Origin: Serinus canaria | Taxonomy: Eukaryota; Chordata; Aves; Passeriformes; Fringillidae | Length of the DNA stretch: 64,000 nt | Assembly (NCBI RefSeq): GCF_022539315.1 | Contig: NC_066322.1 | Location: forward strand, 22,020,765 to 22,084,764 | Direction of reading: 5' to 3' | In this document: one piece after another, positions 13,401 to 25,400 of the stretch | Layout of the letters: the number at the start of each line of letters is the position of its first letter | Numbering within the stretch: position 1 is the first letter of the stretch | Translations under genes and position numbers: made by a program | Notes under the pieces: model-generated | What the model was told of the DNA's origin: nothing | Seen by the model: only the letters and a program-made list of their open reading frames with translations | The model's database searches: none

Positions 13401-16400
13401 TACTTGAAAACAAAGTTTGTAATTACTACTGACATTTCTGAGCCTAGATGAGGTGCCTTTTATGCTTTAAAAACTGATGTCATTCCTGCCACTGGCATTA
13501 TGGGAACCTTATGTAAGGCTCTGAAATAGTCCTTTGCTGATATTTTAAGTACAAAGAGGAAAACATGAACATTTTGCACAATTCCTGGGTCAAACACTTT
13601 TTTTTTGTCAAGAAAAGGTGCAAAATTCTTTGTGGGTACCTCCCTTCAGCCCAATAGTCTGTGAGCCAGACTACTGGCTTAATTAGTAAAATGCTTAATT
13701 TGTTGTTCTTGTGTGAAAGCCAAGCCTACAATGTTCTATGAAATTTTAACTAGGAATAACCCTGTTTGGATCATCAAATGACTCTTTTTTACTCAAAACC
13801 ATGGTGCTTGTTTTCTCCATAGCTTTTACAGCCCTGGGTGGATTCTGCATGTCTGGCTGCAGACTGGCATCCCTGAGCTTCCCATGGAAGATCCTGCTAA
13901 CCAAACTGCCGGTGCAAAAGCTGAAAACTGCCACAAAGAATTTGGAGCAGCAAACAGGGCTCATCACAAAGTCCTTGGGAAGCAGCAGCTCCCAGATCAG
14001 GCTGCAAGGACAGGCAGCTCTAGCCAGAGCTCAGGAAATGTCTGATGGATGCTGGACATGGACAGCACTCCTCGCTCCCTCTGCTGGCTCACAGGTACAG
14101 AAGGGGTACAGAGCTCTGGCTCTCAGAGCTCTGCTGGTACCAAAATCCTGATTCCAATCCAAACAAATTGCATGTTTTCCCAGCAGCTGATGCTTTTTTA
14201 GCAAGGTAATACAAGGTTATGCTAAGCTCTGTAAAAACTTTAGTTTGTAAACAAAATGATGAATGGCATGAGACCATTAATATTTATATTATAGCAGTTT
14301 AACAGCAGCCTGCAAAATTCATCTCAGTGTAGGTCAATATTGTCAACATAACAAACATATGCAAAGATCATGCATTCCCACTGTCAGAGGCCAGCCATGT
14401 AAAATAATTATTCAGAAGTGAAGACCAACAGCAACTCTCCTTATTAGCCAGCATGCTGCAAATTTTACAGGAAGGAATTAAGACAAATCCTTGATTCTCA
14501 CCTCAAAAAAATCCAGCCAGAAAACTGTGCCCTTCAAAATAGCAAAAAATGAAAGTTGAGAACCTTTATAACTAGTAAGGCTTCTATAAGCAGAGAAATA
14601 AAGTACCCTGAATTGGCTGTTATGTATGTGTTTACACATGTGTGTATTTCTGTGTGTATTAGCATATATGTGTGAAAACACATTTATTCTACATGCACAT
14701 GGTTCAGAACTACCAGCCCATGTGCTTTTTCCTGACTGAACTCTACCAACTTCTCCCATGCCACTCATGAGTTCCTCTGCTATGTAGGGAAAGAGAAGTA
14801 ATGCCTCTTAAATATTTGGCTGTGTAATTTAGTGTATTTCCAATAAACTGGATTTTAATGGGGTTCACAATGGTGACATTCTTAAGGCTTGTTTTGAAAT
14901 CATCTGTTGAACAAAACACTGAACTATTAAATCAGGTCATTTTGTTTATCATTTGACATTTGACCTTAAATATGCCATAAATTTAAAAGTATTGAGAAAG
15001 TAAAATATATTAGTCCTATAGCACAGGTCTTCTTTTTACTGTCTACTTGCCAAGCATTTTCTCCAGAGCAGTGAAAGCTGGATGTGTAGATTTAAAGTTC
15101 CTTTCTGTTTGGGCAGAAGTTGTGCATCTGTTTAACTTTGCAATTTTTCTGAAACTGAACCAGAACAATGCAGTCTTACACAAAGAAAGCAGTGCTAGAA
15201 AGCATATGCTGTAAAGTAACTCCTGAGATGGACAACCCAATTCTAAAGGAGACGAGCAAAGTTTTGCTGTCAGTTTGGTGTGTGCAGGACCTTTGATTTC
15301 ACATGGGTTTGTGCATGGTTATCACTTAGACCACACTTAAAATTCAATTCTCATTAGTGGTAGCCTGTGCAATCAGATGTAACACTGCTGGGCTGGGGAA
15401 AAAAACAAGAAAGAAATGAAAAGGCCAGAGAGATTCTTCAATAGAGAAAGACAGAACAGAGCAAGTTCAGGAGCTCAGTCAAGAGGTGGCAAAATTGGAT
15501 TGTAGAGAGGCTATAAATACATGAGTTATGCCAATTAAAAAGGCTAGGAAAGGTTTATCCAGAGATTTAAGAAAGAAATCAAAAAAGTAAGTAGGCAGTG
15601 CTTGAAGAAGGCCCCAGGAGGAAAATTCTTACTGGATAGACTTGATTTAACAAGTAGTCAATCATACAATGGAATGACCCACCAAGAATGATTGTCAGAA
15701 AAATAACAGGTGCTTAGAAAACATTATTTCTGATTCCAAACAATATCCAACTGCCTTATTTTTTTTTTTTTTTTTTCTTTGAGCATGTTGTCCCAGGTAC
15801 TGGACACATGAATTCATTAAATATAAGGACATTATCTGTCTGTGTGTTGCAAGATCTGGGAGCTTATGGATTAAAAGCCATTCATCCCCTCCTCCTTCCC
15901 TTCAAGGAAAAAGCTTTTCATGCTAAAAAGTGTTTATGTGCAACACTGTTTAACACAGAGAGATGTGCCAGATTCAAAATATCCACTGCTTCCAGGCTCT
16001 GTCAATCACACTGGACTACATTATACAACTTAACATATCAGTGCAACTAGAGAAAATAGATTGTAGTAATGATGGGTCAGCTGTCAAATTTTAAAGCATT
16101 AAACCCTATACATGTTCTGAAAATAATAATGGTAGATGCTTCCTAATGTTTGAATATCATATATTTCTAACTAAAAAAAAAGAACCAAACCCAAAGCATC
16201 TGACCTTTGTGCACTCCTCTGGTGCTGAATAATGCAGAAGTGATGGTTGACATGTCTTTGCATTCCTAGTTGCAACTTGCAACAAGGAGAGAGACTGTAA
16301 TACATATTTCTCATTAAAAATATACATAGGTACATCAGGGCTCTAAATATCAGTTCCAGTGCTACAAACCAGGTTTGGGAGCTAATTCTCTAAAGAGTTG

Positions 16401-19400
16401 TCATGGAAAGCTCTAGAACTCCTTTCCTAATAATGATTCAGCTTTTACTAAAATTTAACATAGAGCAGCATTACCAGTAAAAACACTTTTCTGTCAAAAA
16501 ATTCCCCTGTATAACAGAAATAACAGGGACAAGCTGAAATTCTCAACAAAGCCAAATTTTATTTTACTACAAGGAGTCCTCTGCATAGTCAATGCCCATG
16601 CTAGGTGCATAATTTGTTTCTAGGATCTGAAACTATTTCAGTCTCTACTTGGAGCACATTGTGGTAAGTGGATTTGATGACGATGTACAAACACATCCTT
16701 CATGAGCAGTGAAATTCCACTATTCACTGAAGTAATGTCATTCATTATGATCCTATTGGACCTTATTCTATTTTTCTGAAGTGCAGATAATACCCAAACA
16801 TTCCAATTCTAGTGAGTGAAACCCAAGCTGTAGAATACTGTAACCACAGAAATGTTTTCAGGTGTTATTGATAACACTTAAGAACATATGCTACTCTTTC
16901 CTGAAGTGTCTTCCACCAAATCAGGATTCTTTAACCAGTGGTAAACACTGCGTAACCATTACAGGTAGAGTCAGTGCCTTCAAGCAATCGCTCTCACAGT
17001 CTGCTGCCAGGCAGGGGGCAAGTTAAGTCATAAGAAGATTAATTTTTGCCAAAAAAAAAAAAAGCTATTAGGCTTTCATAAAGTGTCTCAAGATATGGGC
17101 TGCTAAGGAAAGAGCTGTCATGAAAAACACAAGTCAGTCTTAGTTGCTGTGGTGATTTATATGGTGAAAGAATGTAAAAATTACACTTTCTTTTACTAAA
17201 TGGTATTTCTTAAAATTGTTCAAGAGGAACACTACCTGCAGTAGAAATGAAATTGAAATATCCCACTAGTTCTGTAATGGTAACTGATAAAGGAATGACA
17301 GATTCATAAATTCTTCCAGCTACAACCCAATTTCAGTGCTGCCCACAATGTTCTGAGGTATTGCTGCCCTTGCAAGGCCATTACCTTACAGAGGGTGTGA
17401 ATTTGAGCTCAGCCTTGGCTTTCCTTCTGGAGAATTATCCAGAAAGAGGAGTCACAATGATTACTAACAATGTGCTTGGTCTGGGAGCTAAGCATTAGTG
17501 CTTATTGCAAAGAAAGCAGTTTGATAGTGAATGAAGAGACAAGCAAGAAGTCAGGGAGCATGCCTCCTTCTTGGGGCCTGAAAACACTTTCTGCCCCCTG
17601 GAATAGACCACAGACCAGTGGTAAAGGACACACTTTGTCTTTCTAAGAGAATATTCTGATCATTTCTAAAAATTAGGAAATAAGGAGAGAAGGAAGAACT
17701 CTGTGGCAGAAATAGAGGAGGAGCCAACAGAGAAGGAATCAATTCTGATGACAATGTGAACATCTCCTTACCAGGATGCTACTAACTGAAGAAATGTTAA
17801 ATAGTATTAGTGAGTAGAATCATGAAAAGCTTGTCCAACTGCTCTTTCAAGATCAGAGACTTGAGCAGAGTTGGCACAGCACTTTAAAATGCTAATTATC
17901 TGTTTGGAGTAGGGTTTTTACAGGCAGTAGTGCCTGCCAGGCCCTGAGGGCATCCTGCGTTGGTCCAGCCCGTGCCCATGGAGTGTTGGAGCCACTGGAG
18001 ACTGGCTGGGAGCAGGGACAGGAGCTGCTCCTCCTCCTTCCCCCTGTGCTTTTGAACCCAGGGACACGTGGAAATCACAGGGCTGGGGCAGAGATAGGGC
18101 AGTGCTGTAGGAATCCGTCCAGGAGAGCAGCAACTGCCACGCTCAGGGAACAGCCACATTGTTCATGTTGTGCGGCACATCTGTCCAACACCACCCAGCT
18201 GGTTTGGTAAGGGAACATTTCACAGCAGCCCAACAGTGAAATAGGGATCCTATACTAACTGCCAATGCAGTTTGGGCAGTGAAGAAATGTGTGTGCATGC
18301 CAATTACAGCCTCTCTGTGGTTCCACAGTGGTAAGAAATGGTGCTCTGCCCACAGCAGCACCTACAGACATGCAGGGAGATGGAAGCTCTGTGTGCTCTG
18401 TGGTTCTGTCAGCTAAGTGAAGAATGGGAGCCCAGATAATTCAGTTTCTAAGTACTGGTCCCATGACGTTCCCAGTTCAGTGTCTGGCCTGAGGTTTTCT
18501 TTACTTAGCTGAGTGTTCAGCACTCTCCCATACTGGCCATTTATCTGCCTCATCTTCTGGCTCTGGGAGACAGTTTCTTTCCCCCATGCATATGGCAGGA
18601 ATTCAATATGCATACGACACCAGTCTGATCATATCATTTTCATTTGCAGTAGTCCAACAGGCTGGGAAAAGGGCCAAGGAAATTTAAAAGGGAAAAACAG
18701 AAAACAAGACAAATGAAAAGGCCAAAAACCATTTAGGAATTCCTGAAGCAAAGCAAGCAGCAGTGCTGGTGGCACAGCTGGCACACAGCAGAGAACAAGA
18801 GAGCCGTAGTGGCCAGGCCCTCAGCAGCCAGCACTCGGGTGTGACAGCAGGCACCCTGCCTGCAGCCAGGGGACAGGGCTCTGCTGCTCTCAGCCTCACT
18901 GAGCTGAAGGAAAATGCATGGGCTCATCCCTGCTCCCAGCACTGTCCCCCAGCAGGGCTCTTTAGGCACAGGAGCAGGACCTGCCTGCCTGGCACAGCCC
19001 CTGCTCCTTGGGCTCTGCTCCACTCTGGAATGTATCACTTGGTAGACCTTGCAAGTTCAAGAGCTCTCTAATTTTGACATGGTGTTAAGTTTATTACAAC
19101 CTGGTGAAATGAGTCACTACCAAATCCATAGCTCTGCCTTTCTCTTTTCTCACAGGTTTTCATGAGCGGAGTGAAAAGTTTAACCTTTCAAATAACAGCC
19201 TTTTTAACAAAGGGGCAGTGCTAGAGCAATACAATATATCCACAGTATGAAAGGACACAGTTCTAGGGTAACTATTGCCTTTACCTCGCAGCAACAAATC
19301 ACAAGACCTTTAAATGAAAGCCCAATTTATTAAAAGTACTGTTGTGCTAGGGGGCCAGCATGCCAAGGTAATATAAAAAAAAGCTAGGGTTTGCTACTGC

Positions 19401-22400
19401 AGAAATACTGAGACCTCTTGAAATCTGAGTATCCACAAACATTGATTTAAAAGGGAATAGGAGAAGTTTAACCCTTTGTAGAACCTGTGCTAAAATTTTC
19501 TATCTTACATCTGGATAAGGAATATCTAATGTCCTCAAAGAGTTTCTAGCTGGGATAAAGTTTCCAGACTGGGATTTATATATTTATTTTTAAGAATCAA
19601 ATTGTCTAAATAATTTTGGTTGCAGATTTAATCTTTTTAAGACTTTCAGTAGGACTACTGACTATTTTTCAAGTCACCTGAAGAATCTGTAACAAGATAC
19701 TGCCAAGTAATATTTATTCCTTTCTCCCAGTTTGTGAGGAAAATATTTTATCCTGACATAGACATACATTTAAGTTCCATCATCTCCTGCCCTTAGATTT
19801 AAAACTGTAGTCCAAAAGGTGGATATTGTCAGTTTTTCAGTTCAATTACACTAATTTGTTTGTAATCTTATCCAGTAAGTGCAAAGATGCTTGTCAAAGA
19901 TCCTCAGTTTGATTAGATCTTTCCACTGATTTCAATGGCTTTTGGATCAGGCCCTTGCAGTGCAGAGTAAGTGGATTATTATTTCTGCATATAGCCTGCT
20001 TTGGTGAAGTATGATTATAATGTTATTATGAGTGCTTTACTGAGGATAGAGGCATAATAAAATGAACGTGGTTTATTCAATATAATCTATTTCCTGTTGC
20101 AACATGAATCTGAGGGGTTATATCTGAAGCACATACACCAATTCAGGTGTTAAGGCTGGAAAAACTCCTGAGTTACAGCTGCAGACATGTAGGATTTGGG
20201 GTGTCAGTGAAATATACTGATATCCACATGCAAGGATCTGACCTTTTTTCCAGGTGGCTGTTAGTTCATCTCCATTAGATAAGCACCATACAGTAAATGG
20301 TCTTGATCAAGGACTCACCTGCCACCTTGAATCACACTACTGCTACCAACTCTAATCTTACCTCTTCTTTAATTCTAATTTAAAACTAGGGGCTTCTTCA
20401 TAATTTGGCTATAATTAGAGAAATTGTTTGTGCAGATCAGAGGTGAACACTTCCAGTCCTGCCTAAAGGTTTTTTGTGCTGAAGCTTCTGACATCCAAGG
20501 AGGCTGAGGCTCATTTTGAGCACTTTTTATTTTCAGGCTACATGGGAGAAGGAGAAAGACCAGAGAGAAATGTGCAGTGCTACTGCTAAAAAGTGTCCCG
20601 TTAAAGATTACGGTCTTCCTGCCAAAGTGTGGGCAAACTGTTTAGTAAGAATAACTATTTTGCTGAGTTTTTTTTCTCATGAAAGCTATATAGATAGGAT
20701 CCAACAGGTATGTGTATAATTAAAATTACTTATAGTTTCTAAAAATGTAATTTAACTTGCATACCAAGTCAGTAGAAATTTCAGGATCTCCAATACTTTC
20801 TCTCCCTCATTCTTTGGAGAGTTCTGCATTGTGAATGATGAGGTTATAGATTCAAAAAGTGATTCAAGATTGATATATTTACATACATTCTGACACACTT
20901 TTTTTCAGACCAGTTATGAGTTTCAGACTGAGAGTAAGTCCTCCATATGAAAAAACCCATAGCATCATGACCCAAATCAGGCAAAGAAGCCAGGTGAAGG
21001 CAATTAACAAGGAAATGAGAGGACAAAGGATGGCTAATCAACAAAACGCACCTTTCTGTTTCTCTCACAGAACTTAGAAGTTTCCACATGACGACAAGAC
21101 AGAAGGAAAAGAAGCTGGAGGTCTGGACATCCCTGACAGGAGGTGAAGAGAAAGCAGCGGCATGGGAAGAGATGAGGGTGCTTGGGACAGCTGGGAGACG
21201 CTGAAAGCCTGGGTAAAGCCTCAGCTATGGGCTCTTAGCAGAACAAAAGAACAACAGCAACACTTAGTGACAGCACAGGGAAGGACAGTTACGGGGAAGG
21301 GCTGGAACAAAAACAAGTCTCGATACCACTTCCAAGAAAAATAAGTAGAGGATTCAGAGCGAAAGCTGTGGTGTCTCTAAGCTTTTGTGCTTCTTGGAGA
21401 CAGCAGTCACACATTTCACCTGACATGAAGTTTATAAGCTTCTCGGGAGATGAATGGAATGAGAAATTGAAGGCTGGATAAATGAATATAGCTATTAATT
21501 ATTTTTTTCCTTCAGAAGGAACAGGCGGGTGGAGTTAGAACAGTACTGCAGCCGCAGAAGCACACAAGCCAAAGCCCGAGTGGTTCGCGGCTGTGTTAAA
21601 CAGTGCTGGCTGCGGTGGAATAAAGGCATCCTGACGCATCTCTGTCAGGATCTCGGCTGGCTGTACATTGGACTGTTTTGCCCTGCAAGGACAGAGCTGT
21701 GCACTCAAGTGTTGGGAGTTTTGCCGCGGGCGGTGGAGCGGTGCCGCTTCGCTGGGCCGCGCTTGGCCCTGCCCGGCGGGCCCCGGCCCCGGCCCCGGCC
21801 CCGGTCCCGGCCCTTACCGGCGAAGCCCGGCGGGCAGCGGCAGATGTAGCCCTCGGCCCGGTCATGGCGGAAGGCCGGCGGCAGCCCCGGGACGAGCCCG
21901 TAGAGGCCGGCCCAGGAGCGCTCCACGCAGTCGCCGCCGGAGAGGCAGGGGCTGCTGCGGCACTCGGCGATGTCCTCCTCGCAGCGGGAGCCCGCGTAGC
22001 CTGCGGAGACACGGCCACAAGGTCAGGGTGTGACACTGGGGCTCCAGCCTCGCGTCCCGCCAGGGCGGCGTGCTCAGAGTCCCCTCCAGCCTGGCAGTAA
22101 ACACTGCCAGGGATGGGGCGGCCGCAGCTTCTCTGGGCGCCCTGTGCCAGGGCCTCACCACCCTCACAGGAAAGAATTTCTTCCTAATATCTAATTTAAG
22201 CCTACTCTGAGTTTGGAGCCATTTCTCCTGGTCGTGTCACCACACTCCCTCTCCGTATTTCTTGCCGGTGCCTTTTAGGAACAGGAAGGCTAGATGGTCT
22301 TTAAGGCACCTTGCAACCCAAACTGTTCTACAGTTCTGTCATTCCGTGTGCTGTTCTTCTCTTCCAGACCCAGAATATACCCTGTGAGCAGTAGCTGCCC

Positions 22401-25400
22401 ATGGCTTCAGTTTGCCTCAGCCCCTAGAAGCTGCGAGTCTTTGCTTGCAGCTCCCTGCCCGGCCGTGTTTCATCTGGAGGTTTAAGTGCTACAGTGATCC
22501 CTGAATTCTGGAAAAAGAAAAGGGTTCTGCCTAATTTTTCCTTATCTGTTGCACCAAAACTTGTGTAGTGCAACAACACTGAGGCATTTAGGGCTCACAG
22601 TGCTGTCTGTGCTCCTGCATCCTCAGTAAGCTCACAGACAAACTCCTTAGAGAGGCTTCTTGTAGTTTGTGTGCTGCTGGAGTTGTGTGGTCTCTCAAGA
22701 GCACAGGGTCTGTGTCCCCAGCGGGGTGTGGGCCCTGTTTGCAAACAGCTGTGAGAACACAGCCTGTGGGTTTCACTGCCAGACAGAAGTCTTTAGACTG
22801 GTTTAAAGGTTGGGTTACTGAAAACTAAAAGCAGCATCAGCTGCAGCAGTGATGCGTGTGTCATATGGTTTGAAGGATTAAGTAACTGGAGACTGCTCCC
22901 AGCTTTGACTTATCTGCTGTCTTGGCACTGTAATGCCGATGCCTTTTGGTTTGCCCACTTTTGCTGTACAGGAGAATCAATTCTCAGCTGGAAAAGCAAG
23001 CAACTTACCCAAAGGGCTCTGCCTTATGATGAATGAAGCCCATGTAAACACAAGGCCATAGAGGACTGTTGAAGTTACAGAGCTTTAACCTTTTATTATA
23101 TGGGGGGGTGTGTGGGGGGGAAGAGTCTCTACTACTACTCAAGGAATGTGCATAGGAGAACTTGGAGCTTACCTGGCCAACAGTGGCACGTGTAATTGTC
23201 AGCATGGTCCTCACAGGTGGCGTTGTTGTAGCATGGCTGTGACCAGCACAAGGGAGTGAGGGTCTCGCAGTGCAAGCCCATAAATCCAGTCCCGGTGCAG
23301 TTGCAGCTGTACCTGCAACACAGAATGCAATGTTCACTCGGGCTGGAAGTCAAGAGATCTGGGCTTTGTTCCCAAACATGCACAGGCTTCTTGTGTAGCC
23401 TTGGCTCGCAGCTTACAGGGTTGAGTCCAGCTTGAGACCACCATCTGGTGCTTTAGGAGAAACCGCAGCAATTGGGAACCAACAATGAGCTTTTCCCTGA
23501 AGTATGTGGTTTTGTCTGGGGAAAAAGAACTGCTTGTGAGTTGATTTTGACACAACCCTAAGAATTATTGATCCTTCTCTTTTTCTTCTTCTTTCAATTT
23601 TTGGGAGAAAAAAAGTTTGTGGCATTTCCAATGCTTTTTAAAAAAATTATTTTGTAGGATTAACATTATTCACAAAATGAAAAGGGAGGAGAAAGTGTGT
23701 TAGTATCCCTTCCTCTTGGACTGGTAGAAATTGCATTGGCAGAAAAACAAGGAATTTTTTTTTCCTCAACTAAATGCTTTTTTTTCCCCTGCAAACCAGC
23801 CTTTTATTGTTAGGTGAAAACAAAAATGTCAATTGCTTGCTTAGTCCCAATAACAACAGGAATTCAGCTCCCTTTTGACAGCAGTGTGACTACAACATAA
23901 GTAAACAAATTAGTGTACATATAAAAATTACCAATGTACAGATGTCAGTAATGTCTGGGAAGTTTTGTTTGCTTTCTTTTTTTTTTCTGGAGAGCTGAGT
24001 GCTATAAAAAGCATAATTCCTGTTCTTTGGTCATCAAGTATAAAGTTAACACATACATGACATGAAGATGCAGGCTTTTGCAAGATACAAGTTAACTGTG
24101 CAGGCTTGTATGATCTTGACCTAAAAACATTATAGGAAACAAAAATTTCTTCTTCTATTTTCTTTTACATTAAAGTGATACACCATTATTGTACAATTGA
24201 ATTCCTAGGGCATCTTGCTGAGCAAGATATAAGTATACTTATTTGATAATTTCTGTGCTTAATATCCAAGTCTTAGACTTGGAGTAAACATGTGAAGAGA
24301 AAGTGAAATTGTTGAACATAAAGCAACATCAGAGAACAACTGGCTCCTGCAGTCTAACAGAACAAAAAGTGCAAACTTTTTATTACGCTGTTTAAGTGTG
24401 TGCATAAGCAGAAACTTCTGGCTGGCCAGTTTATTACTGGTGTATGGATTATTCCTAAATCAAAACCAGAGATGACTTAGACCAGGTGGCATTTGAATTT
24501 CAGATATAAAAAGTAATGAGGAAGATATGAATCAGAAAAGTAATTTTCATTCTGAGGAATGTTCTCAAACCTGAAGTCTCCTTCTTCTGCTGAGTTTTTC
24601 ACACATTTCTACCATGCATCTTCAGTTTGGTGCAGTTCAGCTTTGGTGAAAGCTTTGTTTTCTGCCTGTGTCCCAGCTACTTTTCCCTTTGGTTCAGAGT
24701 CGTGGAGCAGGGAGGAATATCCAGAACTCACTGCTTAATGTGCAGCCCCACCTGTGTGTCTTTTTCTTGGGTATCTTTTAGCATTTGACATTGCTGCTGA
24801 CCTTCAGGAATTCTGGATGGTGCCCTGCTTGTCAGCAGGCTACAGCTGAGCAGGCAGATGGCTTTTTATAGTAAGAGATAATTTAGATACTCTACCTAGC
24901 ATATATTTTTTGACTTCATGTTTGATGTTCTCACAATCTGCAAAAAGCAGTACATGTAGGCATTCTTTCCTATGGAGTTTCCTATGGATGTTAGAACTCC
25001 TGGGAATATTTCCTATGGAAAAAAGACATGGATCATGCAGGATATCATCTATGCCTAGGCACACTAGGTTTTGTAGTCCAGCTAAGTCTGGACTAAGTAA
25101 ACTGTTGAGTTTAAATAAGAATGTTTACTTATGTGAAAATGGTTTTTTTCAGAGATCAGCTTGTGCTTTGTTGCATTCATGAAACATCACTGGAAGGTCA
25201 GTCTGAAATTTGTGAGAGAATTTGGTTTGATGTTTGTATTTACAGCTTTTTGTGCTAAATCCATTGCCTTGTACACGTTTCTGTGAGAGCTGATGGCAGA
25301 CACCAAAGCCTCAGCTGTACTGTAGATTAGTCAGAAAAGAAAAACTCCTGCTTAAATACCACAATTCTTCATTTATCCCCAAAAATACACAAAAGAAAGG

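Larger units (their letters stand above)
1498..21817 (-). other. CRB1 intron 5 (20.3 kb)
   Basis: This large AT-rich intron separates exons 5 and 6. Within it I can support the candidate alternative first exon and promoter (5021-5217), the CR1 fragment (about 12310-12610), a small CpG cluster (8695-8750) and the GGGGCC tract at its 5' end. Simple repeats include an alternating TATG/TATA stretch near 12078-12108, a TG-rich stretch near 14622-14674, poly-T at 15758-15776 and poly-A near 17051. All other open frames are short, lack recognisable domains and have no consistent splice partners, so I see no further gene. Confidence 0.85.
22001..23172 (-). other. CRB1 intron 4 (1.17 kb)
   Basis: This is the shortest complete intron of the visible gene. 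Its 3' half next to exon 5 holds two CR1 fragments in opposite orientation (22104-22346). A G-rich simple stretch lies at 23101-23120 close to the exon 4 donor. The remainder, including a moderately GC-rich part at 22580-22790, holds nothing I can identify. Confidence 0.85.

Noticed and set aside
13801..14151. Plus-strand open frame of 116 codons in intron 5
   Set aside because: The start looks hydrophobic like a signal peptide, but the rest is unremarkable and there are no splice or family signals.
13801..20000. Search for a second alternative first exon in the rest of intron 5
   Set aside because: No other minus-strand ATG gave a signal-like peptide ending at a good phase 1 donor with promoter-like motifs upstream, though very short exons could be missed by eye.
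21596..22167. Several open frames on both strands around exon 5
   Set aside because: They are Arg/Pro/Ala-rich shadow frames of the GC-rich exon and the GGGGCC tract. Only the spliced CRB1 frame has EGF cysteine spacing.
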